Origin: a virus
Strand: one strand, 5' to 3'
IMG/VR virus record: IMGVR_UViG_3300025102_000078
Coordinates: 1 to 41,494 of that record
Length of the DNA: 41,494 nt
Shown here: positions 1 through 9,018 of the stretch, piece after piece
Position numbering within the stretch: position 1 is the first letter of the stretch
Layout of the letters: the number at the start of each line of letters is the position of its first letter
Made by a program: the position numbers and the translations under genes
Notes under the pieces: model-generated
Database searches by the model: none
Seen by the model: the letters and a program-made list of their open reading frames with translations, nothing else
Told to the model about the DNA's origin: nothing

Positions 1-1
1 T

Positions 2-598
2 GGTAGTACATGTTCTTACAATACTTTTAGTGGCTCACACTGGTCAAGATTAATAGATAATTCAAAACCTACAATTCTTAAAGGTACAGTAATTGAAACC
101 ATTGATGAGATGTGTGATTGGTATAGAGTAAAATTTACTATAGCTGAAACGGAAGATGTACCAGAACGTATAGAAGAAGTTTCGGTAGCATTACCTAGTG
201 GTAAATCAGTTGGTGATACAATGTCATATACACATGAAGGCATAACATATGACAATGCAGTCATTGTAAAAGAAGAAGATGAAAAACATCCTAAATGTAA
301 AATATCAGATACAGCAGATAGCAAAAGAGTATATGGTGTTCACATGGCATGGGATAATGATGACGATACAGTAAATGATATGTATGTAACTGCTGTTGGT
401 ACTTATGTAGTAAGAATAAACAAAGATGTAACAGTTTCAGCAGGTGATCTGCTTTCATCTAATGGTGATGGCACAGCTAAAGTTCAAGATGATGACATTA
501 TAAGAAGCAAGACATTAGGTAAAGTATTAACAAACATTAAACAAGAAACATATAGTGATGGAAGCTATACTGTTCCTTGTGCATTATATTGTGGGTAA
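2..598 (+). CDS. Tail/fibre-type structural protein, C-terminal part (5' truncated)
   Basis: The reading frame is open from base 2 to the stop at 598, so the window cuts the start of this gene. An internal ATG at 110 is not a convincing start because the upstream codons read as normal protein (including SGSHWSRLIDNSKPT). The visible 198 residues are polar and beta-rich and end in CALYCG, as in C-terminal domains that cap phage fibres and may self-process. It is followed after 4 nt by another virion gene, which supports a late structural role. The exact function is unknown; the assignment rests on composition and context. Confidence 0.7.
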   Translation, partial: GSTCSYNTFSGSHWSRLIDNSKPTILKGTVIETIDEMCDWYRVKFTIAETEDVPERIEEVSVALPSGKSVGDTMSYTHEGITYDNAVIVKEEDEKHPKCKISDTADSKRVYGVHMAWDNDDDTVNDMYVTAVGTYVVRINKDVTVSAGDLLSSNGDGTAKVQDDDIIRSKTLGKVLTNIKQETYSDGSYTVPCALYCG

Positions 599-602
599 TT
601 AA

Positions 603-1088
603 ATGCTAGGTCACTCATCCATTGCCGAAGCTGCTTTTGCCGATAGTTTAGGAGGCATATTACAAGCTGGTGTAGCCGAGATGAGTGGTATTGCCTCTAA
701 GACTTCTGTAGGTGTTGGAATACTAACAGGTGGCGAGATTAACATTGATGGTAATTTTACACAAACATCTACTGGTACATTCATAAGTGCAGGTGCATCT
801 ACCGATGTAAGTATGAATTTTATACAGACTACAGCAGCAAATAGATTAGATGTTTCTGAAATAGATTTAACAACAGAGTTTACTCAAACGTCAAATGGTA
901 TTATGATACTAACAACTAGTGCGAGTAAAAGTTTTATTTTTACAAAGACAACTGTAGGTGATATTAAATTTATAGAAGTAAATGCAGGTGCAACAACAGA
1001 AACATTTACAACCATTACTCCAAGTGGTACAGAAACTTGGACAACAGTAACTCCGTCGGGTACAGAAACCTGGACAGAAATACAGTGA
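603..1088 (+). CDS. Small beta-rich virion protein, function unknown
   Basis: 161 residues. The N-terminus MLGHSSIAEAAFADS resembles the MLGH(S/N)SI(A/S)E start seen in short structural proteins of marine podovirus-like phages. The rest is a Thr/Ser/Gly-rich run of beta repeats, ending in two near-identical copies of TPSGTETWT. No transmembrane segment is visible. It lies between two fibre genes with gaps of 4 and 7 nt, so it is probably part of the tail or fibre. The detailed role is not known. Confidence 0.7.
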   Translation: MLGHSSIAEAAFADSLGGILQAGVAEMSGIASKTSVGVGILTGGEINIDGNFTQTSTGTFISAGASTDVSMNFIQTTAANRLDVSEIDLTTEFTQTSNGIMILTTSASKSFIFTKTTVGDIKFIEVNAGATTETFTTITPSGTETWTTVTPSGTETWTEIQ

Positions 1089-1095
1089 GGTAAAC

Positions 1096-2394
1096 ATGGC
1101 AAGTACATATACAGGAAACACAGGGTTAGAAAAAATAGGTTCAGGAGAACAAGCTGGAACATGGGGAACAACAACTAATACAAATTTTGATATTATAGAT
1201 GATGCGTTAAATGGTGTTCTTGAAATAACCGTTTCTGGTAATACTACTCTAACCACAAGTGATGGAGTATTATCAAATGGACACCATAAAGTTATATTAT
1301 TAATAGATAATGTATCGGGGGCTTTTAACCTTACTATAGCCCCTAATGATGTTCAAAAACTTTATTTTATTAAAAACTCTACTGATCAAATAGCTACTAT
1401 ATTACAAGGTGGGGGTTCAGGAACTACTGTTACTTTAGCTGCTGGAACATCTGGAATTATTTATGCTGATGGTACTGGATCAAATGCGAATGTCGGTACA
1501 ATATCTACTGATTTATTAGGTGACACTTCTCCACAATTAGGGGGTAATTTAGATACTAATGGGAAGAATATAAACTTTGGTGATGCAGGAACAGCAGGAA
1601 CAGATGATACGCTTCAGTTCGGAGCATCACAAGATTTAAAAATATTTCACGATGGAAGTAATAGTGTAATAAGAGATAGTGGTACTGGAAACTTACAACT
1701 TTCTGGTAGTCAAGTTGATATAAAAGGTGGAGCCGATGAAGGCGAAACTATGGCAACTTTTGTTGACAATGGTGCTGTATCCCTTTATCACGACAATAGT
1801 GTTAAGATAGCCACTTCAGCTACTGGTGTAACAGTTACGGGAAATATAGCCAATGCTTCTGGAGACATGACACTAGATGTTGCAGGTGATCTTACATTAG
1901 ACGCAGACGGTGGCGATATAATATTAAAAGATGGTGGCACTACTATTGGCAAACTAATCCTTAATTCTAATGGTGGTGATTTTATTATGTCAAGTCGTGT
2001 ATCAGACAAAGACATAGTTTTTAGTGGTAATGATGGTGGGTCTATCATTACAGTTCTTACACTTGATATGTCTGCGGCTGGAGCGGCGACTTTTAATAAT
2101 GATGTAACTGCCTTTTCTGATAAAAGACTTAAAACAGACATAGAACCTATAGCAAATGGTTTAGATAAAGTTATGCGTATGCAAGGGGTTTACTATAAAA
2201 GAAATGATGTAGAAGATGCAAGGCAACAAGTAGGTGTATTAGCACAAGATATGGAAACTATAGTACCAGAGGTTGTATTGACGGCTGATGATGAAATGCA
2301 AACTAAATCTGTTGATTACGGCAAACTATGTGCTGTACTTATAGAAAGTATAAAAGAATTAAAAGCAGAAATCGATGAATTAAAGAAGAAATAA
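1096..2394 (+). CDS. Tail fibre protein with C-terminal S74 intramolecular chaperone
   Basis: 432 residues. The N-terminus (MASTYTGNTGLEKIGSGEQ) and the repetitive Gly/Thr/Asp-rich middle with an LQFGASQDLKIFHDGSN block are typical of marine phage fibres. Residues about 341-432 match the peptidase S74 / endosialidase chaperone domain: SDKRLKTDI contains the Ser and Lys of the self-cleavage dyad, followed by GVLAQDME and a helical tail ending ELKAEIDELKKK. In this family the domain trimerises the fibre and then cuts itself off just before the Ser. It probably assembles a trimeric host-recognition fibre. Confidence 0.88.
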   Translation: MASTYTGNTGLEKIGSGEQAGTWGTTTNTNFDIIDDALNGVLEITVSGNTTLTTSDGVLSNGHHKVILLIDNVSGAFNLTIAPNDVQKLYFIKNSTDQIATILQGGGSGTTVTLAAGTSGIIYADGTGSNANVGTISTDLLGDTSPQLGGNLDTNGKNINFGDAGTAGTDDTLQFGASQDLKIFHDGSNSVIRDSGTGNLQLSGSQVDIKGGADEGETMATFVDNGAVSLYHDNSVKIATSATGVTVTGNIANASGDMTLDVAGDLTLDADGGDIILKDGGTTIGKLILNSNGGDFIMSSRVSDKDIVFSGNDGGSIITVLTLDMSAAGAATFNNDVTAFSDKRLKTDIEPIANGLDKVMRMQGVYYKRNDVEDARQQVGVLAQDMETIVPEVVLTADDEMQTKSVDYGKLCAVLIESIKELKAEIDELKKK

Positions 2395-2396
2395 TT

Positions 2397-3827
2397 ATGG
2401 CGTTAGCGGGATCAGGAGCAATAAGTTTTGCCAATATAAGGGATGAGTTTAGTCCTGGAAGTAATACTTCTGTTTCTCTCGGTGATTATTATCGTCAAGG
2501 CAGTAAGATAAAAGCCAAAGCTGGAGATAACAATGCAACTCATTTAGCTTCGGCTGTGCCTACAAGTGGTGCATTAGCACTTAGTGATTATTATGGAACA
2601 GGGTTAGGTTTCCAATTTACAATAAGTTCTGATGCTACAGACCAAAATTTATCAGCTATTTTTGGTGATGATTACGATCTCGATTATCTCAAACTTGTTG
2701 TTATTAACTCTGGTGTAACTGTTGGTGGTACAAGTACAAGCACTCCAGCTATCAATGTTCCCTCTGGTGGAGCAGGTACAATTACTATAACGAACAATGG
2801 GAATATATATGGTAAGGGTGGAGCAGCAGGTAGTGTGGGGGGTGATGCTATTGTAGCAGCGAGTGCCTGTAATGTAGTTAATAATGGCAACATTAAATCT
2901 GGTGGAGGTGGTGGAGGAAATGGTGGTGCAGGTGGTAATGGTGTTACTCCTGTACAGGCTTCTTTAAATAATTTCACAGATGAAGGTGGAACACCTTATG
3001 GTAGTGGTAATACACCTAATAATGATGCTCCTTCTTGGTTTAATGCAGGGTCAAAACCTGGATATGGTGGCAGTAATAATTTAAATGGTGCAGGTGTTGT
3101 TGCCGACAGAAAATGGGGTGGTATTGATGGAAATGCTCCTCAATCTGGAGCAGTCAATGTAAGTTGGGGTTTGTTTACAACATCAAGTTCTTTTAGAGGA
3201 TCTCTTGCAAACAGAGGTCCTTTCTACTGTTCGTTCCAATTAGGCACACAAGGCACATATACTTTAGCTAGTGCAACAATAACCTCTACTTATGGTTCTG
3301 GGTATGGAAGTCCACAAATAAATATAAGTACAAGTAATACTTCTGCCAGTCAAGGTCAAGGTGGAGGAACTTACACAGGTGGTCAAACTATGAATCTTTC
3401 TGCAGATACTACTTATTATTTAGTTGGTTATTTAAGTAATATAGGTGGTGGAACAAATTTATATTATAATAATTTTGATTTTAATTTTAATCTTACTGTT
3501 AACACTATTACTTCAGGTGGTGCTGCTGGAGCAGGTGGAGTAGGAGGAAGTTATAATGCTTCGGCTGGATCTGGAGGAGCAGGTGGTTCCGCTGGAGGAA
3601 CAAATGCTGGAGCAGGTGGTGCAGGTGGTAATGGTGGAGCATTAGGGGCTGCTGGATCTAATGGAACTGCTGGTGGTAATGGGGGTGGCTCGGAGATTAC
3701 TTATCCTTCTTCCGCTCCAACAAATGGTGGTTCTGCGGGAACAGGTGGAGCAGCAGGGAAGTATATTAATGGTCAAAGTAATGTTACACTAACAAATAAT
3801 GGAACAGTAGCAGGAAATATATCATAA
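2397..3827 (+). CDS. Glycine-rich tail adhesin / receptor-binding protein
   Basis: 476 residues. The N-terminal 70 residues contain two related segments ending LGDYYRQGS and LSDYYGTG, probably a virion-attachment module. The middle has parallel beta-type repeats (NNGNIYGKGG, NNGNIKSGGGG). Two long Gly/Ala/Asn runs (about residues 160-180 and 370-450) resemble the polyglycine loops of T-even gp38-like adhesins. It follows the S74 fibre gene by 2 nt and its stop overlaps the next start. A receptor-binding tip role is inferred from composition and position. Confidence 0.7.
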   Translation: MALAGSGAISFANIRDEFSPGSNTSVSLGDYYRQGSKIKAKAGDNNATHLASAVPTSGALALSDYYGTGLGFQFTISSDATDQNLSAIFGDDYDLDYLKLVVINSGVTVGGTSTSTPAINVPSGGAGTITITNNGNIYGKGGAAGSVGGDAIVAASACNVVNNGNIKSGGGGGGNGGAGGNGVTPVQASLNNFTDEGGTPYGSGNTPNNDAPSWFNAGSKPGYGGSNNLNGAGVVADRKWGGIDGNAPQSGAVNVSWGLFTTSSSFRGSLANRGPFYCSFQLGTQGTYTLASATITSTYGSGYGSPQINISTSNTSASQGQGGGTYTGGQTMNLSADTTYYLVGYLSNIGGGTNLYYNNFDFNFNLTVNTITSGGAAGAGGVGGSYNASAGSGGAGGSAGGTNAGAGGAGGNGGALGAAGSNGTAGGNGGGSEITYPSSAPTNGGSAGTGGAAGKYINGQSNVTLTNNGTVAGNIS

Positions 3828-5962
3828 TGCCTTTAACAAAGTTACAATTTAAACCTGGAATCGTATCTGATATTACTTCTTATAGTAATGAAGGAGGATT
3901 TATAGATGGAGATAAAGTAAGGTTTCGTTTAGGTTACCCAGAAAAAATAGGAGGGTGGGCTAAATACACTACTTCAACTTATGAGGGAACAGCAAGAAGA
4001 TTACATAATTGGGTTGCTCTTGATGGTTCTGACTTTTTAGGTGTTGGAACAAACCTTAAATATTATATTGAAGAGGGTCAGACTTTTAATGATATAACCC
4101 CTATACGAAACACAACAAGTGCAGGAGATGTTACTTTTTCTGCCTCAAGTGGTTCAGCGACTATAACTGTTACGGATCCTGCTCATGGTGCAAATGAAAA
4201 TGATTTTGTAACTTTTTCTGGAGCAGCTAGTCTTGGTGGTAATATCACAGCAACTATATTAAATATAGAATATCAAATCGTAGCGATTATAAGTTCTAAC
4301 TCATATACAGTTACAGCTAGTGTCGCAGCAAATGGATCAGATACTGGTAATGGTGGTTCTAGTGTTATTGGGGCATATCAATTAAACACTGGTCTTGATG
4401 TTACAGTTGGTGGAACTGGTTGGGGTGCGGGACAATGGAGTGGCACAACATCTAGTGCTTTATCAACACAACTTAATGAAGCATTGGATGCTAGTGAAAC
4501 TGCTATTGATGTGGATGATGAAACAGATATGAATACAGCAAACGATGTCATACTTGTAGACAACGAACTTATGCTTGTATCGGCAACGACTGATGATAAT
4601 ACAATGACTGTAACTCGTGGACATAGTGGCACGACAGCAGCAACTCATGCAGATAATACCTTAGTACGATTAGCTGTAGGAAATACCTTATCTACTTCCG
4701 ATTTTGTTGGTTGGGGTAGTGCAGCATCAATTACTGTTCCTGGAGCACAAATAAGGTTATGGTCACATGATAATTTTGGTGAAGACCTTATAATAAACCC
4801 AAGAGATGGAGCTATTTATTATTGGGATAGGACAAATGGCTTTGGAACACGAGCTGCTCTATTAAACACACGGACTGGAACTAAAACGAGTGTTCCACAA
4901 GTTGCTAAACAAGTACTTGTATCTGACCAAGATAGACATGTGGTTGCTTTTGGGTGTGATGGTTTTGGTGGTAACAGTACAGCCGAAGATGGTGATGGTA
5001 TTCAAGATCCTTTGTTAATACGTTTCTCATCACAAGAAAACCCTATTGATTGGTTTCCAACAGCTACAAATACAGCAGGTGATTTAAGACTTGGTGGTGG
5101 ATCAACTTTTGTACAAGCTGTGGAAACAAAACAACAAATACTTATTTTTACAAATAAATCATTACATAGTATGAAGTTTATAGGTCCTCCGTTTACTTTT
5201 GGGTTACAAGAATTATCTAAAAACATAACAATAATGAGTCCTTCTTCTGCTATTGCTATTGAAGATAGTGTTTTTTGGATGGGTGTAGATACATTTTATG
5301 TATATGGGAGTGGACAAACTATACAATTACCTTGTACTGTGAAAGATAAAGTGTTTTTAGATTTTAATTTTGAAGAACGAGATAAAGTTCATGTAGGTGT
5401 TAATTCTGAATTCAGTGAGTTATTATGGTTTTATCCAACAAAAGCAAGTACAGAAGTTGATGCTTATGTTGCTTACAATTATAGTGAAAAGATTTGGTAC
5501 TATGGAACAATGGCTCGTCAAGCATGGATGGATAGAGGTATTAGAACATTACCAATAGCTACAGGCGGTCAATATTTATATAACCATGAAGTAGGGTACG
5601 ATGATGATGGTTCAGCTATGACTTCTTTTATTGAATCTGCTCCTGTTGATGTAGGCGATGGCGATAAGTTTGTGTTTTTAAAAAGAGTAATCCCTGATAT
5701 AACTTTTGATGGTTCTACTGCAACAAACCCTGATGTAGCTTTTACTATGAAAACTAAAAATTTTCCAGGATCTAATTTTAGTGAGACTACACAAAACACA
5801 ACACAGAGATCTGCTACAAGCCCAGTAGAACAATTTACTGAAAAGTTAGATTATCGTTTACGAGGTAGATCTTTTAGTTTAAGAATAGATTCAACTTCTT
5901 TAGGTACAAAGTATAAATTAGGCTCACCTAGAGTTGATGTTAGAGCAGATGGTAGGCGATAA
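3827..5962 (+). CDS. Large tail/stabilisation structural protein (LQFKPGI family)
   Basis: 711 residues. The N-terminus carries the strongly conserved signature KLQFKPGIVSD, NEGGF, DGDKVRFRLGYPEKIGGW of a large virion protein common in marine and other podovirus-like phages, possibly related to P22 gp10-type stabilisation proteins. Residues about 100-290 hold inserted Thr/Ser-rich beta segments; the C-terminal half (SQENPIDWFPT, FTNKSLHSMKFIG) resembles the propeller-like part of the family. It overlaps its neighbours by 1 nt on both sides. A role at the portal-tail end is inferred from the family. Confidence 0.78.
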   Translation: MPLTKLQFKPGIVSDITSYSNEGGFIDGDKVRFRLGYPEKIGGWAKYTTSTYEGTARRLHNWVALDGSDFLGVGTNLKYYIEEGQTFNDITPIRNTTSAGDVTFSASSGSATITVTDPAHGANENDFVTFSGAASLGGNITATILNIEYQIVAIISSNSYTVTASVAANGSDTGNGGSSVIGAYQLNTGLDVTVGGTGWGAGQWSGTTSSALSTQLNEALDASETAIDVDDETDMNTANDVILVDNELMLVSATTDDNTMTVTRGHSGTTAATHADNTLVRLAVGNTLSTSDFVGWGSAASITVPGAQIRLWSHDNFGEDLIINPRDGAIYYWDRTNGFGTRAALLNTRTGTKTSVPQVAKQVLVSDQDRHVVAFGCDGFGGNSTAEDGDGIQDPLLIRFSSQENPIDWFPTATNTAGDLRLGGGSTFVQAVETKQQILIFTNKSLHSMKFIGPPFTFGLQELSKNITIMSPSSAIAIEDSVFWMGVDTFYVYGSGQTIQLPCTVKDKVFLDFNFEERDKVHVGVNSEFSELLWFYPTKASTEVDAYVAYNYSEKIWYYGTMARQAWMDRGIRTLPIATGGQYLYNHEVGYDDDGSAMTSFIESAPVDVGDGDKFVFLKRVIPDITFDGSTATNPDVAFTMKTKNFPGSNFSETTQNTTQRSATSPVEQFTEKLDYRLRGRSFSLRIDSTSLGTKYKLGSPRVDVRADGRR

Positions 5963-6354
5963 TGTTAGTAACTAGTATCCCACAATATATACAAGGTTTA
6001 ACAAATGCTAAAGTAGATTTAACTACTACGAATCTTACAACTCTGTATACAGCACCGAGTGGAGCAGATTTTAATGCTTCTGTTGTAAACTCTATATTAG
6101 TATCTGAAGATAGTGGTAATGCTGATACTTTAACTGTCTCCTTAGTTGATACAAGTAATGCTGTGTTTAGTTTGTTTAAAGTCAAAGCGGTAGGGGCTAA
6201 TACAACAATAGAATTGTTAACAAAAGATTTAATCTTACAAAGTGGTGAAATATTAAAAGTTCAAGCTGCGACTGCGAATAGATTACATGTTGTAGCTAAT
6301 ATCCAAGAATTATCTAAAACAAGAGTAACAACAAGTGCAATATCACAGATATAG
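5962..6354 (+). CDS. Small beta-rich virion protein, function unknown
   Basis: 130 residues, predominantly beta with Thr/Val/Leu alternation and no membrane segment. Its start overlaps the stop of the 711-aa structural gene by one base, implying translational coupling. The pattern TLYTAPSGADFNASVVNSILVSEDSGNA recalls small head-tail or decoration-like proteins found at this locus in other phages. The assignment is by context only. Confidence 0.65.
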   Translation: MLVTSIPQYIQGLTNAKVDLTTTNLTTLYTAPSGADFNASVVNSILVSEDSGNADTLTVSLVDTSNAVFSLFKVKAVGANTTIELLTKDLILQSGEILKVQAATANRLHVVANIQELSKTRVTTSAISQI

Positions 6355-6391
6355 GATTGTATAATTATTATGAAACTGTTAAGGTACTAAT

Positions 6392-7837
6392 ATGACAGCA
6401 GGAATAGCAACATTACCTTTTGAGGTACAATCGCAACCTCTTGTTCCAACAGGAGGTGTTTACGATTTTAAAAAAGCAGCCGATATGTTGGCTGACTTTG
6501 GTCGTGAGGGCGATACATATATAGTTCATGCTGCTGAGGGTGAAACAGTAATACCTATGGAAGTATTGCAAGCTAACCCTCGCGTGAAGACTATGTTATT
6601 TAAACAAATGGAAGATATGGGTTTAGAACCAGAGCGTTATGTTGTTGGTAATGAATTAAATTCTATAAATCCTATTACAGGTAAACCTGAGTTTTTTCTT
6701 AAAAAATTATTTAAGAGTTTAAAAAAGGTTGTTAAGAAAGTTGCTCCAATAGTACTTCCTATCGTTGCTCCTTACTTACTACCTACAATGCCTTTATTTT
6801 TGAGTGCTGGTATTGGTAGTTTTGCAGGAGGATTAGCTGCAGGACAAGATCCGATGGATGCTTTAAAGGGTGCTGTAATAGCAGGAGGATTAGCTGGGAT
6901 AGGTTCAGCGGCTTTTGGTAAAGGGTTTGGTGCGACAGGTGCTGAATCTGGTTTAACAACAGATTATAATATATTAGGTGGTTCTACAGGAACAGGATCA
7001 CCTACATTAGCTTCTAGTAATGCAAGTAATCCTTTTTTAACAGAAGGTGGTGTAAAAGGAATACAGGTTTCTAGTCCAGGAAAGTTAGGGGGTAAAACAG
7101 CAAACTTAGCTTCAGGTCAAGATTTTTATAAAGCTCCACCTTATGAAGGAGCAAAAACAGTAATGGGAGTAGATGGTGGAGCTACGACTGAGTTATTTCC
7201 AACACTTCCAAAAGAAGTAGGCATAGAACAAGTAGCTGATAAAAATTTATTTTCACGAGCTAAAGACTTAGCTAACCAATATGTAGTTGAGCCTTATCAA
7301 AAATATTTAAGTCCAAGTCGCCCAAGTATGTCTCCAGATATGACTGAAGTACTAAAACAGTATAATGAAAAAATTTCTAAACTTCCTGCTAATATAAACA
7401 CAAATGCAAATAGATCAGCTATATACAATGACCTTATTAAACAAAATACTCCTGGAGCAATAAGAAAGTATGCTCCATTAACTACAGCAGGAACAGCATT
7501 AGCGTATGGATTAGGAGCATTTGACGAGCCAGAAGAAGAACCCATGATAGATCCTATTACTGGTAAAATAATGTTAGATGAAGATATAGCCAGTGGTACA
7601 TATAAATATGCTTTTGACCCAAGCATTTTTTATGGGGATAATCCATACTACGCTGCTGGAGGTGGAGAGATAAGTGGTCCTGGAACACCAACCTCTGATT
7701 CTATACCTGCTATGTTAAGTGATGGTGAATTTGTAATGAATGCTAAAGCTGTTCGTGGAGCTGGAGGTGGCGATAGAAAAGCAGGAGCAAAGAAAATGTA
7801 TGCTATGATGCGTAATTTTGAAAAGGGAGCGGCATAA
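6392..7837 (+). CDS. Internal virion / ejection-type protein with hydrophobic segment
   Basis: 481 residues. Residues 103-116 form a Lys-rich amphipathic stretch, followed by hydrophobic segments at about 118-150 and 158-172 with Gly/Ala packing, suited to membrane insertion during DNA entry. The C-terminus carries GPGTPTSDSIPAMLSDGEFV plus MNAKAVRGAG, a motif common at the ends of phage internal or tape-measure-like proteins. The preceding 37-nt gap has only a weak Shine-Dalgarno. It starts a run of four large genes that look like an ejectosome. The function is inferred. Confidence 0.7.
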   Translation: MTAGIATLPFEVQSQPLVPTGGVYDFKKAADMLADFGREGDTYIVHAAEGETVIPMEVLQANPRVKTMLFKQMEDMGLEPERYVVGNELNSINPITGKPEFFLKKLFKSLKKVVKKVAPIVLPIVAPYLLPTMPLFLSAGIGSFAGGLAAGQDPMDALKGAVIAGGLAGIGSAAFGKGFGATGAESGLTTDYNILGGSTGTGSPTLASSNASNPFLTEGGVKGIQVSSPGKLGGKTANLASGQDFYKAPPYEGAKTVMGVDGGATTELFPTLPKEVGIEQVADKNLFSRAKDLANQYVVEPYQKYLSPSRPSMSPDMTEVLKQYNEKISKLPANINTNANRSAIYNDLIKQNTPGAIRKYAPLTTAGTALAYGLGAFDEPEEEPMIDPITGKIMLDEDIASGTYKYAFDPSIFYGDNPYYAAGGGEISGPGTPTSDSIPAMLSDGEFVMNAKAVRGAGGGDRKAGAKKMYAMMRNFEKGAA

Positions 7838-9018
7838 TGGCTCAAGAAACTCAAACCGTTATTCAACGTGAAGCCCCTGAAATAGAGGCTTATAAACTTG
7901 GGTTATTAGAACAAGCTAAGAATTTAACGGCAACTGCTCCAAAAGGGGGTCTTCCTGCTTACTCTGTAGCAGAATTAGATCAAGCACAAATAGATGCGTA
8001 CAATCAAGCAACTGCTGATGGAGGGATTGGTGCTTATCAAAATTATTTAGATACAGGAGAAGGAACATTAGGTACAGCAGCAACGACAACTACAGGAGGA
8101 GTTGCTGATATACAACAAGGTATGGATTATTTAGATCCAGCCACAGGACAAGCTATGGTGACGCAAGGTCAAGGAATGCTTGATCCAGCTAAAGGTTATT
8201 ATGATACAGGGGCAACACAAGCTATAGGCTCAGCAAGTGCTTATGATCCTACAGGTATAAGTGCTTTTATGAATCCTTACCAACAAGCAGTTACACAAAA
8301 TGCGTTAGCTGATTTAAATGAACAGTATGGTAGACAAGTAGCTGGAATGGACGCACAAGCCTTACAAGCAGGGGCTTTTGGTGGTTCTCGTGGAGGTATA
8401 ATGCAAGGATTGGCTCAAGGTGAGTTAGCTGATGTAGCAAGTAAAAGAATATTTGAAGATTATGCTAGGAATTTTGGACAAGCTCAAACAGCTTCTATGC
8501 AAAATTTTCAAAACCAAAAAGCAAGAGAACTCGCAGCAGCTCAAGCCCAAATGCAAGCTGGACAAGGATTACAAAATTTAGGATTAGCTTCAGGGCAGTT
8601 AGGTCAAACTTACGCAGGTATTGGAAATCAAGCTGCTCAAACAGCAGGAGCATTAGGATCTCAACAAGGTGCGTTAGGAGCTCAGTTAGGACAAATAGGC
8701 ACACAGCAAGCTGCTCTAGGTGAGTTTGCACAAAAAGCTGGGATAACCGATATTAACTTATTAGAAACATTAGGTGCAGCTAGACAACAACAAGATCAAA
8801 GAGAAATAGATGCCAAACGTCAAACTGATATGCAAAACCTATATGAACCTTACCAAAGATTAAGTTATTATAGTGATATATTAAGAGGAGCTCCAAGTAC
8901 GCAACAAACAACAAGCTTGCAATCTTCAACAAACCCTAGTTTATTTAATCAAGTGCTTGGTGGTGGTATCGCAGGGTTAGGTTTATATGGAGCAGCAAAT
9001 AAAGCAGGGATTGTATAA
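7837..9018 (+). CDS. Internal virion protein, Gln/Ala-rich
   Basis: 393 residues. It contains the recognisable block FMNPYQQAVTQNAL, then ALQAGAFGGSRGGI, a conserved pattern in phage proteins encoded with internal virion genes. The central part (about 210-330) is a long Ala/Gln/Gly helical repeat region (AAQAQMQAGQGLQNLGLASG), probably elongated coiled coil. The C-terminus is glycine-rich and hydrophobic (GGGIAGLGLYGAA). It overlaps the preceding stop by one base. A role as an ejected or core virion component is inferred. Confidence 0.7.
   Translation: MAQETQTVIQREAPEIEAYKLGLLEQAKNLTATAPKGGLPAYSVAELDQAQIDAYNQATADGGIGAYQNYLDTGEGTLGTAATTTTGGVADIQQGMDYLDPATGQAMVTQGQGMLDPAKGYYDTGATQAIGSASAYDPTGISAFMNPYQQAVTQNALADLNEQYGRQVAGMDAQALQAGAFGGSRGGIMQGLAQGELADVASKRIFEDYARNFGQAQTASMQNFQNQKARELAAAQAQMQAGQGLQNLGLASGQLGQTYAGIGNQAAQTAGALGSQQGALGAQLGQIGTQQAALGEFAQKAGITDINLLETLGAARQQQDQREIDAKRQTDMQNLYEPYQRLSYYSDILRGAPSTQQTTSLQSSTNPSLFNQVLGGGIAGLGLYGAANKAGIV

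Noticed and set aside
884-1256. Two long minus-strand frames inside the 603 and 1096 genes
   Set aside because: They oppose well-supported structural genes, have no ribosome site and have low-complexity Val/Thr/Ser or Cys/Phe content typical of antisense frames.
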